Source: Diabrotica undecimpunctata (Eukaryota > Arthropoda > Insecta > Coleoptera > Chrysomelidae). From it: a stretch of DNA of 64,000 nt. The number at the start of each line of letters is the position of its first letter. Positions within the stretch are counted from its first letter, which is position 1. The position numbers were made by a program, and so were the translations under genes. Where the stretch lies: positions 114,372,458 through 114,436,457 of the forward strand of contig NC_092806.1 in NCBI RefSeq assembly GCF_040954645.1. Reading direction: 5' to 3'. This document shows positions 1 through 11,548 of the stretch, one piece after another. Under the pieces are notes generated by a model that was not told where the DNA came from, did not search any database, and saw only the letters and a list, made by a program, of their open reading frames with translations.

Positions 1-179
1 GTTGTTTATTGGCTGCACTACGCTTGTTGAATGTTTGTTGTTTGTTTTGTTTACGTTACGTGAACGTCTTTTTTTTCTTGTTTGAGTTGTTAAATCATAA
101 CTATTGGCCATTCTCAATTATATTTTAAATTGAAAGAAAAGATGGCAAGAAAAAAAGGCGATGTGGGAGAACCTTAAGT

Positions 180-211
180 TATAACCACTAAGATTTGACT
201 TAGTGGTTATA
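180..211. repeat. Perfect 13-bp stem hairpin
   Basis: The arms TATAACCACTAAG and CTTAGTGGTTATA are perfectly complementary and enclose the loop ATTTGA. It lies directly after the truncated end of the Harbinger-like coding remnant. It may be a terminal or subterminal palindrome of that element; its role is not known. Confidence 0.6.
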
Positions 212-213
212 TT

Positions 214-480
214 CTAATACTGCAGCTTAGTAATACTAACCCTAAACATTTTGGGTATCCTAGAGGCATAAACACCTTCTTCCAAATATGGTTCTAATAC
301 CCTTATTAAATAATTTGCAGCTTGTTTATTAAGCCGGAATTGCTGCCTAAATTGAGCATTACTTAGTGAAAAAGAATTTTGAGTATCCCGTAACATTCTT
401 CTTATCCTCCGTTATGAGCGTCGGATATTTATCTTCTCTAATTCCTCCAAAACTAGCAAATGTCTGTAAAACACAGCCAT
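214..480 (-). pseudogene. Harbinger/PIF-type transposase (HARBI1-like), N-terminal fragment
   Basis: Translation from an ATG at 480 gives an N-terminus beginning MAVFYRHLLVLEELEKINIRR, followed by an in-frame TAA, then RRIRRMLRDTQNSFSLSNAQF and FRLNKQAANYLIRVLEPYL. The LRD..N.F.LS...F...FRLNK...LI..L.PYL pattern is the N-terminal signature of Harbinger/PIF transposases, cut-and-paste enzymes that target TAA/TTA sites. Only about 88 codons remain; the DDE catalytic region is absent because the frame stops at 214. The in-frame stop and the truncation show it is dead. Family identity is fairly sure from the motif alone. Confidence 0.7.
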
Positions 481-574
481 ATTAATACTTTTTGCCTCAG
501 TTTTCCTTACAAGGATCAAAACACCGCCTACCTAAACTGAACCTAAGTTCACTTCTCCCAGTCCAGTCAGTCAT

Positions 575-768
575 GTCAGATTAATTTCGACTCGAAATGA
601 AATTTCAACCACTTTCTTGAAGTTGAAATTAATTTCGATAAGTCGAAAATTAGTGACGTCGTTTGGTTAGTTCAGCTGAAATCCACAAGGTTCGCAAAGT
701 CGCATTTCGACGTCGCCATATTAATTTCGACATGTTTTGAGTCGAAATCTCAATTAGAATCAGGGCCC
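575..768. repeat. Candidate Harbinger terminal region with TTAATTTCGA repeats
   Basis: The stretch repeats ATTTCGA-type words in both orientations (for example TTAATTTCGAC and GTCGAAAT) and ends in CAGGGCCCAG. Read from the minus strand it would start GGGCCCTGATTC, which resembles the terminal inverted repeat of Harbinger elements, and it lies on the 5' side of the Harbinger fragment. The matching opposite end is not seen in the window, so this is inference from position and word structure. Confidence 0.35.
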
Positions 769-1878
769 AGTGTGCTTATGAAATGTGGATGTTGAAATTT
801 TGGTAATCGTGTAAGATTCCCTTGTACATTCGGTTACCTTCGGCTCGATAGGGATGCGTATGAACGTAACGTACCAGCCCGTTACGTTAGGTAATACGTA
901 TCTAGATACGTTAGTTCAACCATTAATGCCCATGCTTATATGTCAAAAAGATACGTTACGTATACGTATTTGCTTGCACAAAAACTCTCTATTGTTAATC
1001 GTTTCTTTTATCTCTCAAATTTTTATATGCAATTAAGCCACAATTGATTGTAATGGGAATTACAATCAATTGAATTAATTTTTTGTGGACTGATGTTTTC
1101 TTTGATGGAAACTAGTAAAATTGCCCAAAAATAGAACAACAATACAAAAAAAGTAGTACTAAAAGTAGTAAATTCTAATACATATCCGTGTATACTTTTG
1201 GATACAAATGTAAGTTTTTGGTCGGAGCCGTATGTTTAGTTGAACAGCGCAATATTTATGTATTTTGCATTTGCGTCGATAGGCCACTGACGTGACATTG
1301 AGACTAAATAAAAATATACTTGGTATAGGCTGCAGTAAGGAATGAACAAGTTTACATCTTTTATAAGATTTTTTTAGCTATACCACAGAATAAATACAAC
1401 ACTCTCAGATGCTGCCTTTGAAGTGTGTCAGCACGCGATCGCCATATTTTAAACAGAAACATAGACTCGGATTGAGAAATTTGTGACAAGCTACGCCAGA
1501 ACTGTAATTTAAATTTTTAGAGATTAATAATTTAGTAAATTTGAAATAATTTAATCTATTCTTCAACTAAAAGTACGAATAAAATATTGCATATTATGTC
1601 TATGGTTGCCGTAAATAAATTAAACCGGGTTAATTTTTCTATGCATACCAGATAAATTTCACTGAACAGCACTTGTTCCGTTTAAAACATTGCTGATTCC
1701 GTCTGCGAGAACGAGATGCGCGTACTTATCTTGACAAGCGAATGGGCATTCTAATTGTTTATTATTCCTTGGCTATACCGTTTCATATTATCTATCTACC
1801 TATCACAAAGTAACATGACACTCTTGATTATTCACGAAGTAGAAAACAAGTAAAAATAAGCTATTTATTATGTACAAC
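769..1878. other. AT-rich noncoding stretch, no gene recognised
   Basis: No open frame has a recognisable motif. Around 850-970 there are several TACGTTACGTA-type words in both orientations, possibly an old inverted-repeat element, but clear arms cannot be defined. Confidence 0.5.
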
Positions 1879-3138
1879 TAGACATGGCGAAAAACTCGGG
1901 TTCGTTCGAAAAAACTATTCTCATTAGATTTTTTTGCACAATAACTTTCATCTTCTTCTTCTTCACGTGCCATCTCCGCGACGGAGGTTGGCAATCATCA
2001 TGGCTATTCTGATCTTAGATGCTGCTGCTCTGAATAGTTCAATTGATGTGCATCCGTACCATTCCCTCAAGTTACGCAACCATGAGATTCTTCTTCTTCC
2101 TACACTTCTCTTGCCCTGGATTTTCCCTTGTATAATCAATTGAAGTAGGTTGTATCTCTCATTACGCATAACATGCCCCAAGTATTGCAGCTTTCGTGTC
2201 TTGATGGTTTCCAATACTTCCATTCTTTTGTTGATTCTTCTCATGGGGTACCCCATAACTTTAATGGAATACCCCAAAATAAGGTTCAAGAAGTCGACCA
2301 TACGAAAAGTTGTTCAAATTTTTGGGAAACAATATTTTTAAACAAATTTTAACAATAAATTTTTTCGGCACGGACAATTTTTTTTTAGCTTTTTTGCATC
2401 ATTATGAACAAAAAAAGTATATTGTAAGTCTTAGTATTCTAAGGCTTAAATTTGTAAGGATTTTTTAGGATCAAAACACAAGTAAAAAATATTATTTTTA
2501 AAATCATCAAGTTCTTAAATGCAGTTAAGGTTTCTTCTATCGGCTCCCGATGAAATTTCAGGGCCTATTTTATTTTAAAACATTATTTTTTAATTGTTAA
2601 TGAAGCGCGTACGGTAGGGCGGGAGCTCATTTTGTACAATGATAATTCAAATCAGCAAACATACACGCCGCATTCCGAGCGCCGTCCTGTCATAAGTGCT
2701 ACATTAACGATTAAAAAATGTTTTTGAATTAAATAAGCCCAAAATACTTATCGGGAAATGATAGAACAAGGTTTAAACTTGAAGTTAAGTCCTTGGTAAA
2801 TTCAAAAATAATATTTCTTACTTGTGTTTTGAGCCTTGAAAATCGTAATTTTGCGTTTTTTCAGTTTTCAATTGTTTATAACTCGAAAACGATCAAATTC
2901 ACAGAAAAATTACAAAAGACTTATTTTGTTCAGAATGATACAAAAAGTAAAAAAAAATTCGGTGCCGAAAAATTTAATTGTTACAATTTGTTTAAAAAAA
3001 ATTGTTTAAAAAAATTTTAACAACTTTTCACCTGGGCGACCTCTTAAACCTTATTTATAGGTATCTCATGACAGTGATTATGCAAAAAATCTCATGGGTA
3101 TATTTTTCGGAAAGAACCCGAGCTTTTCGCCTTGTCTA
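1879..3138. mobile_element. Foldback/MITE-like element with about 0.4-kb inverted arms
   Basis: The sequence from TAGACATGGCG (1879) to CGCCTTGTCTA (3138) folds back on itself around about 2660. Matching stretches include CTCGGGTTC near both outer ends, CAAAACACAAGTAA at 2473 against its complement near 2820, and TTTTTTAAT.GTTAATG.AGC near the centre. The arms have drifted but stay alignable throughout. The left arm is broken by a non-LTR 3' fragment (1952-2254). Without that insert the element would be about 950 bp. No coding potential is seen, so it is non-autonomous; the superfamily is unknown. Confidence 0.65.
1952..2254 (-). mobile_element. RTE-like non-LTR retrotransposon, 5'-truncated 3' end
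   Basis: The minus strand encodes the extreme C-terminus of an endonuclease-reverse transcriptase: RKLQYLGHVMRNERYN, then GRRRISWLRNLREWYG and LRRGDGT, followed by a short (GAA)n tail. The fragment is bounded by the near-perfect duplication ATAACTTTCAT (1941-1951) and ATAACTTTAAT (2255-2265). It sits in the left arm of the foldback element, so it is younger than that element. The same family returns at 42.5 kb with the same GRRR.SWLRNLREWYG motif and GAA tail. RTE clade membership is inferred from the microsatellite tail and motif style. Confidence 0.8.
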
Positions 3139-4853
3139 AAAATTTTTCAAACATCGATGGCGTTAGAGTGAAACCCTTATGTCAAAAATTACAAATTTTA
3201 CAGGAAACGGTTAAAAGTGTTTTTTAGTTTAGAGTATCGAAAAATTTAAATATTTTATTGGATATTATGCTTAAAAGGCAATACGTTTTTAAAAGTTACA
3301 CATTACTTTTTTAAGAAATTATTACTATGGCGTAGTACCGCGACTTACGTGATTTTCACGCACCGTGAGTTAGTATTTATACGAGTATTTCATGCATTAT
3401 AAAATAAGCAATACAATATTAAGCGTAAACTTTTATTAACAGTTTTAAAAAAAAATAAGTTCACAATGCATTAAAACTAAAACTCATGACCTTTTAGCAT
3501 AAAACAAACAAATAATAAATTCGAAAACCAAACAAAATTAAGAAAACGTTTATTGTTAGTGTGGCAGCTCATCATAAAATGAATGAATATCTTTTGGAAT
3601 AACAATCTTTAATTCTTGAAGATGATTAAATTTCTATATTTTAATAGAATTCCTTTTAGTATATAATTTCATAAAGCTGTCAGAAGCTTCCTGTTTTTTA
3701 ATGCACCTGGGTAAATTCTCGTAAGGATCTGAGAATTTTTTCTTGACTTGCATCGTACCTTCATGATGGTATTGTATTGCACACAAATCCACTAAAACAG
3801 GATTTTCAACACGGTTACCAGGACGTATTGCGTTTACATAAGGGACATCTCTAATTTTAAGAAAAAGTCGTACTCCAAGTACCTTACTTGGTATGGTCTA
3901 GGATGCGTACGAGCTGTATTTCTTAGATGTCGTTCAATCGTGGAGTGCATCGAGTCATACTCCATTGGTGTGTGACCCTTTCTAAAAACTTTTGAGTAAT
4001 AATTAAACCTATTTGTACTGACGTCAGAAGCAATCCATTAGATAAAATTGCATTGCGGTTTTGGAATGTAGAACCATCGCTGTAGAAAATTACCTCTTTT
4101 ACTACGGTTCTGTCAATATTATGGATAATGAAATCGTACAAAATGCTGCAAAATTCGTCAGCATTAAGGCCTCCGTGAGTCTCGTCCCACAAAAAAAAAA
4201 ACAAAATCCATCATGATTTTCTAGATTATAAATAGTTAGGTTGTGTATCAGAAGTTTCGTTTTGTAATACAGTGCCGAAGCTTTAAAAAAAAAGGACAAA
4301 GTAGTACGGCTTGTAGGACAATCGTAAACACCACTTTAGACGGATCTTGATTTTCCTTGTCTTTGTCTTTCTCCTTTCTGGCCTCATCTTTACGCTCAAT
4401 GTGTCTATTATAAAAAATCTCCAAATGTAGCCACAGCAGATATCGCACTGGTCTTTTTTTGGTCAGAATAAAGATAAATTCATTCATCACAAATTTGCCA
4501 GAATACAAATTTAGATACTGAATGCTGTTGTTCATTATTTAAACCAAGGAAGTTTAAGTATTCTGTATCCAATTTATATTTTGATTACTACATAGGTTCC
4601 AAATATAATTTGGCGGTATCTTTTCTACAGTAATGTGCTTCTAGTTTTGGTAAACTATCAAGGAGATCATAAACTTTTGTCTATTGGTGTTCTCGTAAGT
4701 TTTGATAACTGGATTTCTTGTTGTGCTAATTTTATCTTTAATGCCGACCCAAGCATGTACTGTCCATTCTCTAACGTCTAATGTATGTAAAAACATTTTT
4801 TTACAAACGTGCAAGGTTGTTCCTACATCTTTTAAACGATACTGAAAGGAACT

Positions 4854-6752
4854 TCATCATCATCATCATCATCATCTTGGTGCTACAGTTCTTAGGGGGC
4901 CTCGACCTTCTCAAGCTTTCTACGCCATTCTATTCTGTCCCTCGCTTGCATTTTCCAGTTGCCGACTCCGATCTTCTCGGCATCTTGTGTTACCCCGTCC
5001 ATCCACCTCAGCTTTGGTCTACCCCGTCTTCTCATTCCCACGGGTTGCGCTGTTAGAATCTTTTTTATCATGTTTGACTCAGGGGCCCGGGCTACATGTC
5101 CTGCCCACTGCAGGCGGTTTCGCTTAATTATAGTGGTACTATCTTTACCACCAAACGTATGCTTGTAGATATTCTGCAGTTCAAAGTTATATCTACGCCT
5201 CCATATTCCGTTCTCACAGATCGCTCCGAATATCTTGCGTAGCACCTTTCTTTCAAAAATGGATAGAGCGGATTCATCTGTTTTCGGTAGCGTCCATGCC
5301 TCTGATCCATATGTGAGAACGGGGACTATCAGTGTTCTATACAGCCTTATACGAGTTTTTTGAGACAGACGTTTGTTAGCTAAGTACTTTGATAGACCAT
5401 GATAACACCTGTTTGCAATTATTATTCGCCTTTTTATTTCCTCAGATGTGTTATTATTGGGGTTAACCGATGTCCCTAGATATATGAACTCTTTGACTGC
5501 TTCGAAGTTTTGGTCATTGATGATTAAATTTGTGTCAACATTTCCAGCTCTTGTGTTTGTGTTAGTCGCCATGAATTTGGTTTTATTTTGATTTATCTGT
5601 AACCCCATTCGTTCTGCTGCTGCTACTAGCTCGGTTAGGATTTCCGCAGTTCTCGCCCTAGTTCTTGTTATAATGTCCACGTCGTCTGCATATGCTAAAA
5701 TTTGGACTGATCTATTAAATATTGTTCCCCTGCTATCTAAATTAGCGTCTCGTACAAGTTTTTCTAAGCCGACATTAAAAAGCTGACACGCCAGCGCATC
5801 TCCCTGCCTTAAAACCTTATGTATTTGAAATGGGGTTGACGAGTCGTTTTGAATTTTTACTGCTGATAGCATCTTCGCCATTGTCACTTTTATCAAACAT
5901 ATGAGTTTTTTTGGAATTCCTAACTCATTCATAGCGTTGTAAAGACTTGGTCTTAAGACACTGTCATATGCCGCTTTAAAATCGACAAAAATATGATACA
6001 TATCTATGTTAAACTCTTGCGCTTTTTCGAGGATCTGTCGTAGTGTAAAGATCTGATATTATCCTAGAAACATTTCAGTATAAGGCTTTAATCTCTCGTG
6101 CAAAATTATTGACAATATCTTGTATGCTGTATTTAGGAGAGTTATTCCGCGGTAATTATTGCATTCCAGTTGGTTTCCCTTTTTGTGTAACGGGCAAATT
6201 AAGCCTAAGCTCCATTCTTCAGGCATTTGCTCCTCAGACCAAATTCTACAAACAATTTCTCGCATCACCTTGGTGAGCTGCTCTCCACCGTGCTTAAATA
6301 ACTCTGCTGGGATGCCATCGCTACCTGGGGATCTATGGTTCCTTAGTTTTTCTATAGATATTTTCACTTCATCTACCGAGGGGGGTTCCACGAGTTCCTC
6401 ATTTCGGTATTCCAGCTCTATATTGTTAGTAGGTTCCCCTTCCAGCAACTCTCGAAAGTGCTCTACCCATCGTAAAAGGATATCCTCTTTGTTGGTAAGT
6501 AAGTTACCTTCCTTATCATTACAATAGTTGATTCTTGGTTTGAATTCTTTTCTAATAATATTTATTTGATGATAGAACTTTCTTGTTTCTCCGTGACTCG
6601 TATGGGTTTCGAGCCGTTCTAATATGTCATTTTCCGAGTCTCGTTTCTTTTTTCGGTGTATGCGTTTTTCCTCTCTCCTTAAGTTTTTGTATCTATCTAT
6701 TGTTGTTCTAGTTTTTCGTTGTTGCATGGTCCTAAATGCCTCGTTCTTCTCA
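4854..6752 (-). mobile_element. RTE-like non-LTR retrotransposon, 5'-truncated copy with (GAT)n tail
   Basis: The copy is bounded by the exact duplication TGAAAGGAACT (4843-4853 and 6753-6763). Read on the minus strand it starts within the linker before the RT domain and ends GTAGCACCAAGATGATGATG with a (GAT)n run. It lies inside the coding region of the GQNRN-family transposon, so it inserted later. Truncation at the 5' side and a microsatellite 3' tail are the usual outcome of target-primed reverse transcription in the RTE clade. Confidence 0.85.
4892..6727 (-). pseudogene. Reverse transcriptase of RTE-like element, interrupted
   Basis: Two open pieces in the same frame: 6727-6059 (linker, then HRSPGSDGIPAELFKHGG and NYRGITLLNTAYKILS, RT motifs 1-2) and 6001-4892 (FVDFKAAYDS, LRQGDALACQLFN, LAYADDVDII, GLQINQNKTKFM, then the C-terminal FERKVLRKIFGA and GRPKLRW segments). 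The YADD catalytic box is present. Between the pieces there is a TAA right after the YTEMFLG segment and about a dozen codons of the conserved QCGFR region are missing, so the finger region is damaged. No endonuclease domain is present because of the 5' truncation. It would copy its own RNA at nicked target DNA if intact. Confidence 0.85.
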
Positions 6753-7879
6753 TGAAAGGAACTGCCTCTACAATAATTTGGATTATCTGTTCGTCTTTAT
6801 TTAACCTCCTTCTTCAAAACTAATGCTTTTATAAAACACTTTTTTTCCAGCCGGCTTATTTTCCAGTAAGTAGTAAAAATATTCTCCCTTAAATTATCAA
6901 TTACAGAACTGCACTTAAAGAATGCAGAAATTGTGTGGTTACATTGAAGTTTCAGTTGTGTTGAAGCCCTATAGGTACATAAAAACCAATTTTTCATTGT
7001 TCTGTTTTTCGTCTACCAAAATATTCTTCTCCCTTATTTCTTTGTTTTTCCGAAGTCCAGTTGTCTTTAGTTGCTCGTCCTCGTTTTGCTCATTTTGCCT
7101 TCGTGTAAGTCGTTATTGCTAAAGGTGCTTCATTTGATAAATTTTTTCTTTCTGCATCAGGTTTAGACTCCGATTCTGTCTAGTCTTCTGGGTTGAATAG
7201 TGGATCAGAGCCATCGTTACCTTCTAACAACTCCATTGGGGAAGCCTTACAAATATCTGTAGACATAGAAGGTATGATATTGTTTCGTTTACTATGTACA
7301 TCTTCTGTCGATTTATTTTGTGCTGCACTATAGATTTTGTTCCAGATGACTGAAATTAAATAATGTAACGTTGTACCTACCTATTATAATACGGAAGATC
7401 GATGCATGAAATACTCGTATATCAAACACTAAACATTCGTACGATGTAACATTCATTATGGAATAAGAAGTTTATACGAGGTTTTCAGATAGTTTAACAA
7501 AAACATTTTTTATACGAAAACCATTTTATCAAGAGACTAAATAATATAAAATTATAAAACAAGTGTCTTGCATTTACTAGTTTTTAATTAGATAAACAAA
7601 AAACTTACATTATATAAACCGATGTTTAGAGAGTTAAACAAAACCGTTACCACGTTGTTACCTTACAAGGTTTTCGTTTTATATTTAGATTTTATAAAAT
7701 AGTTACGTAGTTTACATTCACGCCACTAGATGTCACGTCACGTCACTAGATGTCACCGCTCTCAAGACAGAACAACCATTTTTAGTACACTAATAGCTTA
7801 CGAGGTATTTATTAGAATAACATTATAATTTTTTTTATACAGAAATTGAGGTACGAGGGTTTCACCCTACGCCATCGAT

Positions 7880-7967
7880 ATCATGGTACCTACAAGTCAA
7901 AAATATAAAAAAATTCTACATGGTAAAAGAAAGACACATTGCTTTTTCTTACTATAATAGACCTTAC
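7880..7967. other. Short spacer between two DNA transposon remnants
   Basis: AT-rich sequence between the candidate right end of the 3.2-7.9 kb element and the end of the piggyBac-like remnant. Nothing recognisable. Confidence 0.4.
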
Positions 7968-8911
7968 TACTACTATAATAGATACTTACCTTTAATATGA
8001 ATGCAAAAAACATTACAGATACAAAAAATACTCCTCAAAAGTTTCACATTTGGTTCTAACTTACATAGAATTTTTGGTAGCATATAGCACAACGTCCTTT
8101 TCTTTCGGTGGGTATTAATATGTGTTATTGTCGAAGTTGCAGCTGGAAGTCTAATGAATTTTCTTTTTTTCCAAAAGCAAGCATTTTGAAACATAGAGTG
8201 TCTCAAAATTCTGTTATTTGTTTTTTATCTGCTTTGTTATTGTTTGTATTGAATAGATAACAAGCATTTACGATACAAGTTCCAGTAAGCATTTCAACTC
8301 AGCAACTTAACAGTACCTACCATTTGAGACCTTTCCTTACCTACAGAAGTTGAATATGAGGACATGTGATATATCAATAAACGCTTTTGCTTTTATAGTG
8401 AACAACTAATTTTGGTTTCAATTTATTTATTCTTCCTGGAACTTCAACTAATGTTTCATTACGTTGCGTGCATTAATATGTCCATTTTGATTTTTATGTG
8501 CCACAACATATTTTAGAATGGTAAGTGTATCCCTCACAAAGACATAGTTTGAAGAGCTTAATCCCGAATTTATGTCGTTTTTCTTTAACACTTAGTCGAA
8601 ACCTTAGAGTTTCATTGTTTAGTCTATACAGATATTTTTGTCAGAAAGGACAACTTGCTTGAACTTATCATTTAGAGAATAAACTAGGAATCGAATTTTA
8701 TCGAGTTGATCTCTCTGGAATGATCGAGACATTCGATTTGCAGCTTCAGACCATTAAATTTCTGGAGTTTTCAATAATCGGATTTTCGGCAAGAGGATCT
8801 CTTCCGTAATGATTTTTATTATGGTTTGTTCTACGTAAAAATTGGTTTCCGTTACTACAGTATTTATTAGCTCCTCATTAAGGAATAATTTATAAAAAGC
8901 AAATATATCTT

Positions 8912-11018
8912 TGAAAGAAAGAACAGAAATTTCAAAAGGCTATAAAAATCGCTCTAACACAGACAGAAGACTATAACAACATAGACTCAGCTTGGAAAAA
9001 TATCAAATTAGCTCTGACAAGTGTATCAGATGAAATACTAAGATACAAAAAGAAAACAACAAACAAATGGTTCGATGATGAATGCCTGAACTCCATAACA
9101 GCAAGAAATATGGCTAGAAAGAACATGCTACAAAACACCTCGCACGACAACAATGAAATGTAAAGACAAAGAAGAACAGAGACAAGAAAACTAATGAAAA
9201 GGAAGAAGAGGGAGTATCAGGAACAAATAATCAGAGATATAGAAGAAAAAAGAAAGAACAAACAAGCGAGACAGTTCTTCAAAGGAGTTTCAGATATCAA
9301 GACCGGGTACCAAGCAAGAACAGGAAACTTCCTTCAAAACGACAGCGTATCACTGATGACAAGGAAATCCTAAAAACCTGGAAGGAATACTTCTATCAAC
9401 TATTGAACGATCAATCTAGAAGAAATACATCAAACATAGAGGTACATACAGCTGAAATAGAAGACCAATATCCGACATACGAAGAAGTAATACCGGCAAT
9501 TAAAAAACTTAAAAATAATAAGACACCAGGTAGCGATGGTATACCCGCAGAGTGCTTAAAACATGGAGGAGAAGCGTTGTACAGTTCTATATACAAGCTA
9601 ATTCAAGACATTTGGCGAGAAGAAACAATGCCAGATGAATGGAAAGAAGGGGTTATTGTACCAATACACAAAAAGCAATGTACTAACTACCGGGAAATAA
9701 CACTCCTAAACACCACCTACAAAATCCTTGCAAATATCTTGCTAGAAAGAACCAAAACATACACATAAGGAATCGTTGGAGATTATCAATGCGGATTTAG
9801 ACCGGGCCGCTCTACCATTGACCAGATATTCACAATAAAACAGATAATGGAAAAATGCTGGGAGTTTGATCGTGAGCTTTATCAGACGTTCATAGATTTT
9901 AAACAAGCATTTGATAGAGTATGCTCGGCCAGACTGTGCACAGCGATGCAGGAACTTGGCTTTCCAAAAAAACTAGTCAGGTTGATACGGATGTGTATGG
10001 AACGGTTACGATGTAAGGTGAGAGTTGGACAACAATACTCGGAGACATTTGAAATAAACAATGGACTAAAACAGGGAGATGCACTTTCACCACAATTCTT
10101 CAACTTAGCTCTGGAACGCATAATCAGAAGTGCAAGAATCGAAAAACCGAATACAGTATTTCATCAAGAGGACCAAACTTACTACTGACATTTGCAGACG
10201 ATATCGATCTAATAGAAAACACACGATTAAGGATGAAGGAGACTTTTGTGAGGTTCGAGAAGAAAGCAGAGAAGATGGGGCTCCAAATCAACGAAAACAA
10301 GACAAAATATATGTATATGAGCCGCAATAACCAAAGCAGAGACAAAATCGGTCAGAACATCACCATCGATGACTTTAACTTTGAGCGCGTTAGAGAATTT
10401 AAGTATCTTGGAACAACAATAACTGAAGACAATAACGGATCACAAGAAATAAACAACAGGATCCAGGCCGGCAACAGATGTCTTTTTGACCTTCAAAACC
10501 TTATAAAATCGAAACAGCTAACAAGACGTACGAAGATACAGGTCGTTAAAACAATCATACGACCCGTTGTGATGTATGGAAGCGAAACGTGGACGATAAC
10601 AAAGGCAAACGTAGAGAGACTATGTGTTTGGGAAAGAAAATTCCTAAGGAAGATCTTTGGCCCTGTGCTGGATGCAGTATCAGGGCAATATAGGATAAGA
10701 ACTAACAAAGAGCTCGAAGAACTTTATCCAGACGCCAACATCATAAAAAAAATAAAGTCCAGAAGACTCCAATGGGCAGGATACCTCAGAAGACATTCTG
10801 ATGAACGAACAGTAAGACTGGTGTGGGAGGAAGTCCCAACTGGAAGGAGACCACGCGGACGCCCTCGTCTCCTGAGGCGAGATAATATAGCTGGATACCT
10901 AAGCACTACGGGCGCGTGGAGAATTGGATGGAGGTTGCTCAAGACAGAAAACAGTGGAGGCATGTTGTCGAGTTGTCTAAAACCCACGAAGGGTTGTAAC
11001 GCCACGGAGTAAGTAAGT
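8912..11018 (+). mobile_element. RTE-like non-LTR retrotransposon, 5'-truncated copy with (AAGT)n tail
   Basis: Bounded by the exact 11-bp duplication AAATATATCTT (8901-8911 and 11019-11029). It begins in the endonuclease-RT linker (WFDDECLNSI.ARNMARK) and ends with AAGTAAGTAA. It sits inside the piggyBac-like gene, in the opposite orientation. Its tail unit differs from the GAA and GAT tails of the other RTE-like copies here, so it is a separate subfamily. Confidence 0.85.
8945..11012 (+). pseudogene. Reverse transcriptase of RTE-like element, interrupted
   Basis: Fragments in order: linker with WFDDE (about 9070); NNKTPGSDGIPAECLKHGG (from about 9520); NYREITLLNTTYKILA ending at an in-frame TAA (9766-9768); the same frame resumes with YQCGFRPGRSTIDQIFTIKQ and TFIDFKQAFDRV. 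GLKQGDALSPQFFNLALE follows at about 10070. A frameshift near 10170-10190 then moves to LTFADDIDLI, the catalytic box. From 10233 to 11012 the frame is open with GLQINENKTKYM, FKYLGTTI, VMYGSETWTITKANVE, FLRKIFGP and the C-terminal GRRPRGRPR motif. One stop and two or more frameshifts make it inactive. No endonuclease core remains. Confidence 0.85.
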
Positions 11019-11205
11019 AAATATATCTTCTTTCATATCTTGTATTTCTCTGACCAAACCGATGTCTTCATTAAAATTAAAGTCTTTTGAATTTTCAACA
11101 TCTATGCCCCAATCCGACACAATATCTTCCTCTTCAACATTTGACGAACCATTATTTTCAGAATCCTCAGATTTTGAAATAAAACAAAAATTGGTTAGGA
11201 AAGTT

Positions 11206-11548
11206 CCTCGCTAGTTCATATTTCTTGTGTTACTATTTGTCGGAAAAGAATTTGCAGAAATATTTGACGATCAGTTTATACCATAATGTTATTAATACGA
11301 TTTTTTTCCATTTTATAATAAATTTTTATTACCCATATAATAGTTGAGAAACAATCTGGAGTTTCATTTTGATGCACTAACTTTGATAAATAAAACTTAC
11401 TAACTTTCAAGGGCCAGCACTAACTTTTTACCCTAGCAGTCAATACATTGCTCCCAGTACTCCAGCTATGTGGTTAGTACACAGGATCATTTTTTGAGTC
11501 GTTGTGATATGGATCGTCGGCATCATCACTCATATTATCCATCCCATT
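11206..11548. other. Noncoding flank with possible acidic coding remnant on the minus strand
   Basis: Most of this is AT-rich without motifs. On the minus strand about 11470-11548 reads NMSDDADDPYHNDSKNDPVY, an acidic stretch, and the sequence past the nested cluster (19940-19966) supplies an ATG reading MSYVKEQRRLQ just before it. This could be the N-terminus of another transposase-type gene interrupted by the 8.4-kb insertion, but the frame is broken and the family cannot be named. Confidence 0.3.

Larger units (their letters stand above)
3640..7220 (-). pseudogene. DDE-type transposase-like gene (insect GQNRN family), broken
   Basis: Read in pieces on the minus strand, the order matches a family I know as multi-copy uncharacterised proteins in insects (DUF7869-like). 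An acidic N-terminus comes first, then NWTSEKQRNKGEEYFGRR, a cysteine/KCS segment with the NIFTTYWKISRLEKK motif (about 6900-6800), then after the RTE-like insertion FTIVLQAVLLCP, IHNLTIYNLENHDG, LWDETHGGLNADEFCS and EVIFYSDGSTFQNRN with a following HQ.SMT.CT motif. The last part reads on in other frames to about 3640. Several frameshifts and stops plus the insertion make it inactive. The YSDG...NRN...H arrangement resembles an RNase H-fold DDE nuclease; the enzymatic role is family inference. Confidence 0.6.
3153..7879 (-). mobile_element. DNA transposon with candidate 25-bp terminal inverted repeats
   Basis: The left end has ATCGATGGCGTTAGAGTG then AAACCCT (3153-3177); the right end (7856-7879) is its inverse with two or three differences. 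A second inverted pair, ATACGAGTATTTCATGCAT near 3378 and its complement near 7403, lies inside. Between them on the minus strand is a decayed gene of a multi-copy insect transposase-like family, split by a 1.9-kb RTE-like insertion (4854-6752). Without that insert the element would be about 2.8 kb. Target duplications are not clear. Boundaries are candidate only. Confidence 0.5.
7968..11205 (-). pseudogene. piggyBac-type transposase remnant, split by an RTE-like insertion
   Basis: Minus-strand pieces follow the order of piggyBac transposases. An acidic N-terminus comes first (about 11205-11030: EDSENNGSSNVEEEDIVSD). Then, after the insertion, FYKLFLNEELINTVVTETNF (about 8900) is the piggyBac FF..EL...IV.ETN motif, followed by RMSRSFQRDQLDKIRFL (about 8730) and KRHKFGIKLFKLCLCEGYTY (about 8570). 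At the end are frames containing GRCAICYQK and FCICNVFC (about 8120-8000), which fit the C-terminal cysteine-rich domain. The second catalytic region is missing or too decayed to see. Several stops and frameshifts. Terminal TTAA ends were not found. Confidence 0.6.

Noticed and set aside
21..70. Possible TACGTTACGT-type repeat near the window start
   Set aside because: Too short to define, and arms with the 850-970 stretch do not align beyond a few bases.
7735..7757. CACTAGATGTCAC repeated in GTCACGTCACGTCACTAGATGTC as an operator
   Set aside because: A short local duplication in decayed transposon DNA with no gene to control.
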